Assembly (NCBI GenBank): GCA_033980235.1
Contig: CM067064.1
Span: 27,405,781 to 27,469,780, forward strand
Source: Diadema setosum
Lineage: Eukaryota > Echinodermata > Echinoidea > Diadematoida > Diadematidae
DNA: 64,000 nucleotides
Reading direction: 5' to 3'
The position numbers and the translations under genes were made by a program. Under the pieces are notes generated by a model. That model worked only from the letters and a program-made list of their open reading frames with translations. It was not told where the DNA came from and did no database searches. The stretch's first letter is position 1, and each line of letters opens with the position of its first letter. This document shows positions 1-9,202 of the stretch, in pieces.

Positions 1-220
1 CCCAAATACCTGCACTCTGACGTTTTAATCATTCATCCAATTGAACCTAGTTCTACGAAAGTGAACATTCAGCACATTTGTGGCAAACCTGTCATTTTAA
101 TATTTTGCCAATTGTGTGAAACTGTCATCACACATTGTCAAGACATTGTACTATAGACCTATTAGGAGAACCATGCATTATGGCGGAGGCATACAGCAGT
201 CGCCATAGCGACATTTCTAG
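1..220 (+). mobile_element. Helitron2/HINE-like element, 3' end (cut by window start)
   Basis: This stretch aligns by eye with the last ~210 bases of the complete element at 56747-58097. It carries the same subterminal TGGCGGAGGCATA followed by a short hairpin GTCGC-cata-GCGAC (about 199-212) and ends in CTAG at 217-220 before a T run. A hairpin a few bases before CTRR is the classic Helitron 3' terminus, and an inverted copy of the left end just before it is the asymmetric TIR of Helitron2. There is no coding sequence. The left end lies outside the window. Confidence 0.75.
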
Positions 221-336
221 TTTTTTTTTTTTTAGAACACACTGTATTTGTTGTATTTCTATACTCCTTCACAACAATTATCTCTGAAAGCTTAAATCGC
301 ACAAACTTACATGTAACTCCATGCACTTAAACTTAC

Positions 337-749
337 CAATCAAGATACCTGTGGCAAGGTACGCCTTCTGAAGGACCATACCGTCATCCTCAATGAGGAC
401 CAGGCCCATGTTAACTTCCTTCTCCACCATCAGGCGGTCATGGACCTCCTGGAGGGCCAAGCGGAGGAACTCCTTCCGGAGGCCCCCCCCCCCCCCCCCC
501 CCAGGTCCTGGCCCCTCTCCCCCATGAAGCAAACTTCAAGGGGGAGGCGGGGCTTGTAACCCTGTGTGCTAAATTCGTCCATTACTTACACCTTGCAGTA
601 CATTTCTTCTAGAGATTTGAACTTTGTAGGTCTCTCCCTGCATTGCCGCTTCAGAAGAGGTAAGATCGGTGGGAAGATTCAGCGCCCTACCCTTAATAAA
701 CTCTTGCCTGAAATATTCCACTACAGTTGGAATACTTGTTTCCTCTGAC
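337..749 (-). pseudogene. HECT-domain E3 ubiquitin ligase exon (G2E3-like), broken
   Basis: Read on the minus strand, the upstream half has SIPTVVEYFRQEF and GETYKVQISRRNVL; the downstream half has LPLEVCFMGERGQDLGG and LRKEFLRLALQEV. In this order they match the start of the HECT N-lobe in invertebrate G2E3-like ligases, which transfer ubiquitin from E2 to substrate through a Cys further downstream (not in the window). An acceptor-like TTGCAG ends at 750 and a strong donor GTAAGT starts at 336, so this looks like one exon. It is not open: the frame changes between about 562 and 590, with a TAG there, and a 20-base C run (483-502, poly-G in the gene) sits exactly at the conserved GGP site and is out of frame. 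It may be a pseudogene or a sequence error in the run. Confidence 0.6.
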
Positions 750-919
750 CTGCAATACAATGATACATGTAGGGTTCTTACCAGAATTATCATTATGCAT
801 GGTGGAAGTGTAATGTTCATCATGAAGGAAATACTATATGCCCACATTTGGTCATCAATAGCTTGAAAATAAGCACAAAAAAGCTCATTTTTTTAATCTT
901 TTCACCTCTTTAGTACATA

Positions 920-990
920 CAGTCCGACTTCTCTTTTATCCGGCCCTCATTTATTCAGACGACTCTATTAACCGGCCGAGTCTCCTTGCC
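920..990 (+). repeat. possible pogo/Tigger-type terminal repeat
   Basis: Directly after TA the sequence reads CAGTCCGACTTCTCTTTTAT and then carries spaced TCCGG / CCGGC sub-repeats, the style of pogo/Tigger TIRs. A pogo-like HTH exon lies 1.3 kb to the right in a compatible orientation. No matching inverted end was found to the right, so the element is truncated or the call is wrong. Confidence 0.25.
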
Positions 991-1084
991 AGCTTTTCAC
1001 CTAAAAGCCTAGGAGACGAAAATATTTTGTATTATATATGTTTATAAACATTCTTCATCCAGTATACATTTCTGAACCAACCCT

Positions 1085-1760
1085 GAATAACAAGTAGTTA
1101 TGATCCTTAGCACAATCTACACATACCTGCTGATAGCTAATGCTCACATTGCCTATCTTTTAGTTTCTATAATGATGGATATTAACTGCTCCTGTGCCAC
1201 CATTTTAATGCTGGTTGTAACATGCAGCTGACTGTTCATGTTCTGTTGTATGACATCGTATCTACATTCATGGTGTTGTCTAAGTCCAGCTCCCTTCAAA
1301 ATGGGCCAAATGGGGATGTGTCATTGAGAAGAATTTCTTCACAATTAACAGCTCATAGTAGGGTGTGCATATTGTAGACTGGAGTCTTTTCAGATAATGG
1401 TTGAAACCGAGAAAGCAAAATCAGATTAGGTGTATTTAGAACACACTTATGTGAGAGTTGTGTTATGCAACAAAAATATATTTCTTTTTCAGATACGTTT
1501 TCACACTTGAAGTGAAACCATACCACATTTGATTGAATCTGTGACATTATTTTGTTGCACTGTGGACATGACCATTTCTTCTTCTGTTGTGCTCCTTGTA
1601 AACTATGAAATAACAGTAAAATTCAGGTACATAATCAAATCCGTTTCGATAAAACTGGTTTGACAAGCCAATGGGACTAAATGGCAAAGTTACATTCGTT
1701 ATATCAAATTGATAATCCAGAAAAAAAAAAACAGAAAAGACAGAAAAATCCAAAAAAGAA
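1085..1760 (-). pseudogene. OTU/Myb array gene, detached partial copy
   Basis: Same order as the array copies 13-47 kb away, but strongly decayed. The OTU Cys exon is almost entirely deleted (about 1190-1265, jumping from the GCAGCTGACTG region to TGTATGACATCG). The next exon follows at about 1275-1390. The exon encoding EFYCYFIVYKEHNRRRNGH lies at about 1547-1690 (minus strand) and carries HVHSATK where other copies have CPQCWK. No intact product is possible. It shows that the family extends outside the tandem array. Confidence 0.6.
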
Positions 1761-2249
1761 TGAGTGTTTGTACCAAGAAAATTATTTTGTTATATCAGAT
1801 TTATTGTTATGCAATGTTTTTCAAAACGAGAGAGATCTGTTTATTATAATGAGAGTAATCTGTTTTAGTTATACTAAGTACAGGTCACTGAGAGCTTAAA
1901 CTCTATAGTATAGGCAGCATAGTCCCCTCAATTCAACTTCCTTTCTTTTCAAGCCACAATATATTTCTTTTCAAATAGAGTTACTGATTTAGCTATATCA
2001 CTGAAAAAAATGAAGGTATTTACTTAATCCCGCTGCAGAATTTCAATGTACAAGAGACACAACAAAAATATTCCAAATGTTTGATCATTGATCCAACATA
2101 AAGAAAGCTGAAGTACAAATAGTCTGCCTGGAGTGATTGATCTTGTAACAACATTAAACAACTTGCGAACATGTATTTCATTGTTACGCCCATACGTTTT
2201 CATCGGGCTGGACAAAATTACATTTGTTATATCAATAATCCAGAAAAAA

Positions 2250-2424
2250 AACAAACAGTTTGTATGTCTCTCTTTCCAACATATCGTGTCAGTGTCATTC
2301 GATTGACACCAAATTCATTGGCAGCACTCCGCACACTCTGTCTGCCAGCAACAGCATTTGCTGCTCGCTCCATTACATCACGAGGAATATGTCCTTGCGT
2401 TGTCTTTCGCTTGTAGTTTCACAT
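2250..2424 (-). pseudogene. pogo/Tigger-like transposase, N-terminal psq-type HTH exon
   Basis: The minus strand encodes YKRKTTQG, IPRDVMERAANAVAG, QSVRSAANEFGVNRMTLTRY and VGKRDIQT. This is the helix-turn-helix (psq/CENP-B type) that starts pogo-like DDE transposases and binds the element ends. An ATG lies at 2424 but the second codon is TGA, directly before AAC TAC AAG, so the likely natural start is destroyed; a single C-to-T change at a CpG would explain it. The frame closes near 2250 in an A-rich run, where a splice donor may have been. No DDE catalytic exon was found nearby. Confidence 0.5.
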
Positions 2425-2484
2425 TTTTCGTGTGCTTGGGATAGACAAAAATCAATTATGAAATATGAAAACTTCGATGAAATG

Positions 2485-4738
2485 AATCCACGAGAATAAA
2501 AAAAAAAAAAAATGAAAAAAAAGAGGGGAAAAGGGGGGAAAAGTATCAAAAGGTGGGTATTCCAGTGGATGGGGGCTCTTGCAGTTTAAGTTCAAATATC
2601 AAAGCTTTTCATCAGGATTTAAATGAAAACGAAGAGGCATATTATCTCCTTGTCAGTTTTATATCACTAGCTGCTGTGTGTGCAAAACATATGGGGAACT
2701 TAAACTTCATTTACTCCTTGCTACGACACAATAAAAAGACATCGAAAACCAAATCTGCGATTATGGTGGTTTAATCGTGGAAGCCAAAAGTTATATAATC
2801 CATACAATCGAATGACAACGTGCTTATACATAATAATAGTGAGTTCGATAATGTTTTGTACATCTTCCATATACATTATGACTTAGTGAGAACTTCTTGA
2901 TAAACCATTTCAAATACGTACAATAGTCATACACTTTCACAGCATTATACATCCCAAGATGAAGGGGGTTTATAGCCCCTGTGACAAGGGTACTTAATTC
3001 ATATAGTAAACCAATGTTACTCGACTGGTATATCAAGCAAAAGCAAAGCCACCCGTAAAAATTCCATCTGCCCCGTCACACCGATAGCGAAATTGACGGG
3101 AAATAAAACCCAAACTCCTGTTCTGGTCGCATAACATGTGCTTCACGAGGGCACATATACCAACTCCGATCCCTTGCGTCCGCCCCTTGAAGCAGTCACC
3201 GACCAGTGCGACTGCCCCAAGACTCGCATATTTACAGAGTGCTAAGACAATAATCCAACCTCGTGGTACTAAGGTCTGCCTGCTTCGCTACTCGCCGGTA
3301 AATGTTGCATCCAAAAGTATGTTACCAAAACAAAGCCCCTTCACCTCGAGAGGAATATGATTCTGAACACTTCAAACTGTACTTTAATGCAGATGTTATC
3401 CTATAGCGGCTTAATTTCATCAAAATACGGCCAAATGGACCCCCAGGGTCCGCCGCCATAGGATAACAGAGTCACCGAGAACCGTACGAACATCATTATC
3501 TCCAATAAACAGACCGATGGAGTAGCTCCGTTATAATCCCCTAGACTCATACACAACAAATCAAGACACTACTAGAGCATGCCCACTACCCCCGGACTAG
3601 CATATAACCTACAAGAGTGAAACATGAATGTTCACGGCTGAATAATGATCCAGATGGCACATTACTGACGGGCCGCTCCGTTACGAATTTATATTATATT
3701 TCTAACTTATTTATTTACTTACTAATGCATTTACTTATCTGCCTATTTGATTATATTCCATGTCAATAGAATTAACTTCATTATTTGAGACTGTTGGCCA
3801 CAATATTAAACTGTGTCTCGAAGGGCCTTGTCGAGGGAATGTATGATACAAGGTAAAACTGTCAATTATGTAAACCCGAATAACACGGAAAAGAGGAAAC
3901 AGAACCTATCAGCCTGTAGGGAATCGGCTTCTGTCGAAACTCAATGCCATGGCCTGTATGGGTCCATTTAAGAATACTGCTTCATGCCACTAAATACATC
4001 AGTGCTCCAGCCCATGGCAGACGTTACGTTACGCGAAAATATTGCCTGATTTTTTTTTTTTATCTTGTCTGTTTGTTTGTTCGTATGTATCGTGCTTTAA
4101 TCCATTTGGAACAAAGTATAACACAAGATCAGGCAGTTTACGATTGGTAGTGGAATGATATCCTGGTCGCCTGACAGCGACTACCAAGGAACAATAGGAT
4201 AAAGTTGCCCCGGGTTGATAAGCGATACTATAAAAGTCGATGATTGTGACGTCACGTGTAAACCGAGCCGACCAGGAAGCAACCCGAAGGTGGAGATGCT
4301 AATAAACTTATCGTTATGCATGTCTGATGAGCGAGTCCCAGCAGGATAGCCTGAGCCCGCTTCATCGCTCCCCATAATCCCCATATGCAATCAGTTTACA
4401 ATAATAAAGATAGGGTAGCCCCCACCGCAACCTGGAACATATAATTAAAGCTAATTATTTACAAAAATGTAATAGCTTGGAGGAACCTCGAGATTTGTCA
4501 CATAGGATTATGTACAGAGCTCCCTCTGGTAGCCGTCCATTGATTACTCACATTCTGCCACTTAAAGTAAATACTAAAGTGTTTGATTTTATTTCCCAGT
4601 GTCTGGAGACTTGAATTATTCAGAGTGAGGAACACCCAGCTTTTAAAAGATTGATAAAAACTTATTTCCCCTTTTAAACCAAAACTGTACTTGGGTTGTA
4701 ATCCCCGAAACGCTCAACAAACGCCACAGATATGTGCT
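2485..4738. other. unassigned DNA
   Basis: A purine-rich low-complexity run (about 2495-2550, A- and G-rich) is followed by ~2.2 kb in which I recognise no gene. Short open frames here have no family resemblance. The more GC-rich part from about 3060 to 4440 could be the 3' non-coding end of the adjacent Ngaro-like retrotransposon, but I could not find the split repeats that would prove it. The only clear structure is the nested hairpin at 3394-3468. Confidence 0.4.
3394..3468. repeat. nested inverted repeat (hairpin)
   Basis: Outer arms TGTTATCCTATAGCGGC (3394-3410) and GCCGCCATAGGATAACA (3452-3468) pair with one mismatch. Inside the loop lies a second short palindrome, GGACCC-cca-GGGTCC (about 3437-3451). 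No function is evident. It could be the end or core of a small foldback element. Confidence 0.6.
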
Positions 4739-5657
4739 CTAAGAGAAAATCTTATCAATTCGGATATAGCACCTAAATGTATTAGACGACCACCGGCCCA
4801 TGCCTTTAATCCTTGCATCCGGAATGCCTGCCGTGGCAGCTGACGTGGCCGCTCCAATATGGAAAGAATGAGAAGAAAATAGTGCGACTGGGAGGCGTAC
4901 GAACTCCACGCAGCGCTTTAATATGTTATTGAAATCCTTCCTAATTAGGGGGGCCCCGTCACAACGCACGAAGAAAGCTTCGCTACCACGTGGACACACA
5001 GCCATGTAAGCACTAGCGGCAGCCACTGGACATAAGCTCTTTGATTCGTTGCTAGGCAAGATTATATAACAACCGGCGCCCCCCCTGGTCAGTCTTGGAA
5101 GAACGGAGGTGTAGCTCCATAGTTGCCTTGCCGCTGTGCAGGCGAACATCAATCAATCTGAGAGTGGGGGTGTGGTTTCGGGCGTGGACGGTAAATTCCC
5201 CAACCCGGAGAAACGCAAAGAAAGCTACAAGGAAAGCAGTTCGAAACAGGAGCACGTCGAACGACGAAGCGCACACGTGTGGGAGAGCCACTAGTACGCG
5301 GCTTTATATGGGCAAGATGATCGGGCAGCGCACGTCCCTGGAGATGCGACCACGTTTTCGGCCGTCCAGCATGCGCCTAACGATAAAGCACTGTGTGACG
5401 TCACGTAGCCCGCGTGACTGCAAATGAAAGGTGAGCCCCGTGATATAGGTGGCCAACGTGGCAGCTGCGTAACTGTTAAGGGACAGGTAGGCTATAAATT
5501 GCACAATCTGCTCGAGCGTGGGGTTAGCGCTGCGGCAGTAATGATAAGCTGATCGAAAAGATTGAAATGATTCCCATGCCTGCGTATACGTGCTGTGCGT
5601 GCTAGCAGCCCGGGATTGGGATAGTAATCTCTCTCGTTCTAGCACAAGCTCTCCCAC
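4739..5657 (-). pseudogene. tyrosine recombinase (YR) of the Ngaro-like element
   Basis: The N-terminal part (5657 to 5304) is a helical SAM-like core-binding region, with STHSTYTQAWESFQSF and AYLSLNSYAAATLATYITGL. The catalytic part begins with FLVAFFAFLRVGEFT (first catalytic Arg in LRVGE), then SSHSFHIGAATSAA, where the H-x-x-R box reads H-x-x-H, then MGRWSSNTFRCYIR with the nucleophile Tyr. The reading frame changes between 5291-5052 and 5152-4739, most probably at the 7-base C run 5079-5085. Another frame junction separates the N-terminal and catalytic parts near 5295. Loss of the second Arg and the frameshifts make it inactive. It would have rejoined circular element cDNA to the chromosome. 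Confidence 0.75.
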
Positions 5658-7464
5658 AGCTGGCGTGGCAGGGGGGTCTCGTGGGGATCTGCTTGTGGCA
5701 CCAACAAACGGAATCTCTCCATCTGAAAACGAGACAAAGAATCAGCTATGTCATTACGGCAACTGGGGACGTAACATGCTCTCAACCAAATATTGCGCTC
5801 GAGGCAACACACTACGAAAATTCTGACAAGGGCCATAATGCGTGGGCACTTGGAGGTCTGCTTGTTTATGACATGCACTACCATCTGATTATCTGAGCAA
5901 AACAGAACCTTCTGATTAGCAATGCGCTTTCCCCAAACCTGCACTACGATGACAATGGGAAGAAACTCCAAATAGGCGATGGAATGTTTTTCCCGCAGCA
6001 TCCCGGGGGGGCATCTGCCTTGCGCCCACTCCCCATCGAAGTAGATGCCAAACCCGATGCTACCCGAAACGTCCGTATAAAAACTGAGCGCGCTATTCGA
6101 AGTCCATTCGCTTGCCGATTGAATCACCGTGCCATTGAACTGCCTTAAGAAGGTGAGCCACGCACGCAAATCCTCTCGGGCGCGGCGGGTTAGTCTAACC
6201 TTATGAAAAGTTTGCTTAATGCCAAAGGTAATGTCAATTAGCCTCCGCAAGAACGCTCGCCCTGGTGCGACCGCGCAACAGACGAAATTAAGCTTGCCTA
6301 TTAGTGACTGCAAACGCCGGAGTGTAAGCCCCAAATACTGTAAAAGTGGATATTTTCGCGCGACTAATTTTTCGCGCTTGGCCGTGTCAGAAGACTTTCG
6401 CGTGTTTTTGATTCCGCGGAATCAAGACAACAAGTACTGGAACATATGGCATGCAAAATTATTCGCGTGCTTTTATTTTCGCGCTAGCTTCTCGTTGCGC
6501 GAAATGCGCGAAAATTTCAACACTGCGAAAACTTCCACTTTTACAGTACTCGATAACGGTGACAGGACCCGTAGTCTTGTCATCAGTCATCAACCACTGG
6601 CACCCCAAACCGCTCACACATTGCAAGAAAAGAATGCATTAGACTGGCGCATTCATGTTGACAGCTAGCTGCGAAAAAGAAATCGTCCGAATAATGCAAT
6701 ACGCCATCCGACCCAGCGATATTTCTACAACAATACTCAAGGAAGGTACTGAAGCGTTCGAAAATCGCGCACGATGCCGAGCAGCCCATCGGAAGACAAC
6801 GATCGTAATAATATAGACCATCTATGCGCATGCCCAGTAGCTCGAAATCATCAGGATGCATGGGGATAAGACGAAAGGCAGATTGTATGACCGCCTTTCC
6901 CATGACTGCCCTCTGCCCCAAACGCATTATGAGGATAACGGCGTTATCGAAAGTAGAATATCTGACCTGACAATCGCGCGGGTCAATGCAATCATTTACG
7001 GATGCACCGCGAGGGGCTGACGGGTGTTGGATCATTCGAAATTCCCCAGGCACCTTCTTTGGCACTACCCCAACTGGGGAGCAGAGAAATCTCAGAAAAG
7101 GAGCTGAGACAAATGGACCGACTATTCTCCCCAGGCTAACCTCTTTGAACAATTTACGATGTAGAACCTGCGCGTGTGCTGTCGCTGAGACCAGGTTCCG
7201 TGACTCGTGAGCCACACGATCCCCCGTATAACCCAAACGGAAACCAAAACGAAAGCCCTCAACAATGTTAACTGCAGCTGTCTTATTCGGATAATTGCGC
7301 AGAAAGGGGATCAGGCGCTCAATGTTAATTGGGGATGGGCCGAGAGTCTTTTTTGGTGCCATTGACAGTACCCCGCGTGCAGGCTTGAGCTGTGTGGGTA
7401 GAGGAGCCGCAATTTGCGCAGACAGGTGCGAATCTGCAGGTTGCCCGCTTGCAAGAGCCCGCAT
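5639..7464 (-). pseudogene. reverse transcriptase-RNase H of the Ngaro-like element
   Basis: The RT begins after an overlap with Gag and shows fingers/palm blocks SPVGVVPKKVPGEFRMIQHPS and AVIQSAFRLIPMHP, LPMGCSASCAIFERFS and the catalytic box YSDD (in VLHYSDDFFFA). RNase H follows with LSFYTDVSGSIGFGIYF (Asp), AYLEFLPIV (Glu), LFCSDNQMVVHVINKQTSK (Asp) and NDIADSLSRFQ (Asp), the full carboxylate set. Between the halves the frame is lost by a direct 7-bp duplication (TGATGAC twice, about 6577-6592) and by the MITE at 6338-6546. It copied element RNA into cDNA. Confidence 0.8.
6338..6546. mobile_element. 209-bp MITE in the RT gene, TA target duplication
   Basis: The ends CTGTAAAAGTGGA and TCCACTTTTACAG... 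are inverted copies and lie directly between two TA dinucleotides (6336-6337 and 6547-6548), the target duplication of Tc1/mariner-type elements. Removing one TA and the insert rejoins conserved RT coding sequence (E-Y-L-G-L in the minus strand), so the ends are certain. The interior is rich in TTCGCG and GCGAAA blocks that can fold back. It has no coding capacity and was moved by a transposase from elsewhere. Confidence 0.85.
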
Positions 7465-8035
7465 TGAATGCTAAGCAGTGATTGGCTCGTCTTGGTGTAA
7501 AGTCTGCCCCCGCTCCCCTATCTCTCGGGGGTGAGGAAGGCCCCCTGCGACGACCTCGCAGGTATGACGTGGCGGCTCCTGACCCAGCCCCCGCCCAAAA
7601 GGGCTGCAACAGAGTATAGGAACGAAACGCTGCTCTGGGCTGGGCTGTGGCTACGGTTAGCCACAGCTCCGGGTCGATAGTCGCCCACAAACGAAGTGGC
7701 TGTCGCGCTTGCCGCAGCCTGAATTGCACATCATAGGTGCGCCAATTATAGCCTCCTAAGAGTACAATGGATCGAACTGTGTCCATATATTTGAACAACT
7801 CGCGTGCTCAACCTCCATGCTTTTCCACGTACACCGAAGCGTATGTCAGAAAGGCCAACGTCCACATATCGATATTCGCAATTTGCGGGGTGTGACTCGC
7901 GCTCCTGACTTGCAGAGATCCTCCAGCCTGCACGAGGCTGAAAGTCGTCTTCTCACTCAGGGAACCTACGTCCGATTTGAGGAGGATGCCCAAATCAATA
8001 AACTCCCCCTTCCATATTTTCTCTTGAACTGACAT
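7325..8035 (-). pseudogene. Gag-like ORF1 of the Ngaro-like element
   Basis: It starts at ATG 8035 and reads to an in-frame TGA at 7808-7810, after which the same frame continues to 7325. The second half carries FKYMDTVRSIVLLGG, NWRTYDVQFRLRQ and, near the end, a Cys/His cluster CLAFNAGSCKRATC-x5-CANCGSSTHTAQAC of zinc-finger type, as in ORF1 of DIRS-order elements, where it packages element RNA. One stop codon is the only break I see. The tail overlaps the RT frame by ~140 bases. Confidence 0.65.
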
Positions 8036-8153
8036 GGGGACGACGCTCCCCAGCTCATCCTACGCACGACAAGGCTGGGCGTAGCGCATCAAAATTGTCA
8101 GGTGGGTCAATTAACTGACCAGTCGGGCTAGTAACTACTGATTTGATTGCATC

Positions 8154-8190
8154 GTGGTGCTCAAGCACCACCGCATCAACCACGGTGGTG
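8154..8190. other. two overlapping, mutually exclusive hairpins upstream of Gag
   Basis: GTGGTGCT (8154-8161) pairs with AGCACCAC (8164-8171); alternatively CACCACCG (8166-8173) pairs with CGGTGGTG (8183-8190). The two stems share bases, so only one can form at a time. The site lies 120-155 bases upstream of the Gag ATG at 8035 on the transcribed strand, in the expected 5' leader or terminal repeat of the retrotransposon. Confidence 0.5.
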
Positions 8191-8719
8191 TTTCAATCTA
8201 GAAAGTGAAATGGCTGGGTGAGGGGTTATGATACAGGCCATCAATATATGGCGCCAGTTCAATATCTGACTCATTCATAATTGGCCTAGGGGCGATGGCT
8301 CAACTTACCCCTATGCTCAACTTTACCCGCCTTCCCCTATTGTGTAAGCAGAACATATCCAAATTTAGGGGGGGGGGGCCTTTGGGTGCATAGTGTTTAT
8401 TTGTATATTCTACCATATCGGCCTTCATTATTTGCAAAGTTCGCTGAAAATTTTGAATGGGACATTTTCAAAAGAATCTCAAAATGTGAAATTTGTCCCC
8501 AAATTCTTCAAAAGAGCCACCCCCTGGATCTGCCATAAACATTCCTGAAAGTACACTGTCTTATAACTGTATTTTGTCACAGTAGGTGGGCTTCTTGTCG
8601 CTAGGTGATTAGTTGTTATGATTTTCTGTGGCAGAATTAACTATAAAATGTTAGCAATTTCAAGTGGAAATGCAGCATTGTGTCAGAAGCTTTCAATCGG
8701 AATACTACAATCTCAGACA
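8191..8719. other. unassigned DNA between retrotransposon and protease gene
   Basis: No gene was recognised. It contains a G run (8370-8379) and a short imperfect palindrome, nothing repeated elsewhere in the window that I can see. It may include the 5' terminal repeat of the Ngaro-like element and the 3' flank of the C48-like gene. Confidence 0.35.
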
Positions 8720-9137
8720 TTACAGTGGTAGCAATTTTCCTTCCAAAGTTTTGGTGAGCACGACATTCCCAATATCTCTCAATGTTTCAAAAGACGGCTT
8801 AAATTGGAGCCATCTTTCCTCCATTATAGACCGCGCATACATACAAACAAAGAGACCGCAATTAATGTCATCAGTTTGTCTTGCTAGTCAACTGGGAATG
8901 ACCACTGTCCATCTACTGATCTGCCGTTCCAAATCAAAATTTGCTATGTCATCATTCAAAGAGCGAAAACATTCACAAATGTGAATTGCTTTCTTTGCTG
9001 CGATGATTGTCATTTTTGACGCATTTCCTAAAGGGTCCATGGCAGTCATAATGTAGTTTTGGGGATCCAAAGCAAATAACACCCAATGACTGTTATGTCC
9101 GAAGGGAGAAAGAACAACATCATACGATGACCAGTCT
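8720..9137 (-). pseudogene. ULP1/C48-type cysteine protease domain, C-terminal part of the same gene
   Basis: On the minus strand the sequence reads DWSSYDVVLSPFGHNSHWVLFAL, DPQNYIMTAMDPLGN, then WTVVIPS, a TGA, and TDDINCGLFVCMYARSIMEER. This is the ULP1 order: catalytic His in S-H-W, Asp in M-D-P, then the Cys in N-C-G-L-F-V. Such proteases cut SUMO or related tags, and they also occur inside DNA-transposon proteins. The frame closes at TAA 8720-8722. It is broken by the TGA just before the Cys block and is separated from the upstream ORF by a T run (9140-9154) that shifts the frame. I read it as the continuation of the ORF ending at 9203. Confidence 0.65.
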
Positions 9138-9202
9138 CTTGTTTTTTTTTTTTTTCAATTTACTTGCTTCCTTTGGAAACCAGTTTTGGCTCCTGTGGGG
9201 AG

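Larger units (their letters stand above)
4739..8035 (-). mobile_element. Ngaro/DIRS-order tyrosine-recombinase retrotransposon, decayed
   Basis: Minus-strand order is Gag (8035 to 7325), RT-RNase H (7464 to 5639), tyrosine recombinase (5657 to 4739), with short overlaps between neighbouring frames. This is the layout of DIRS-order elements, which integrate by a tyrosine recombinase instead of a DDE integrase. I see no methyltransferase domain, which favours Ngaro or PAT over DIRS1 proper. All three genes are damaged: an in-frame TGA in Gag, a 7-bp duplication and a 209-bp MITE in RT, a frameshift in the recombinase and a replaced catalytic Arg. The terminal repeats were not located, so the true ends extend beyond these limits. 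Confidence 0.75.

Noticed and set aside
562..589. A 28-bp intron in the HECT exon (GTAAGT...CACAG)
   Set aside because: Too short for a spliceosomal intron, and homologous protein length is met if the bases are read as damaged coding sequence.
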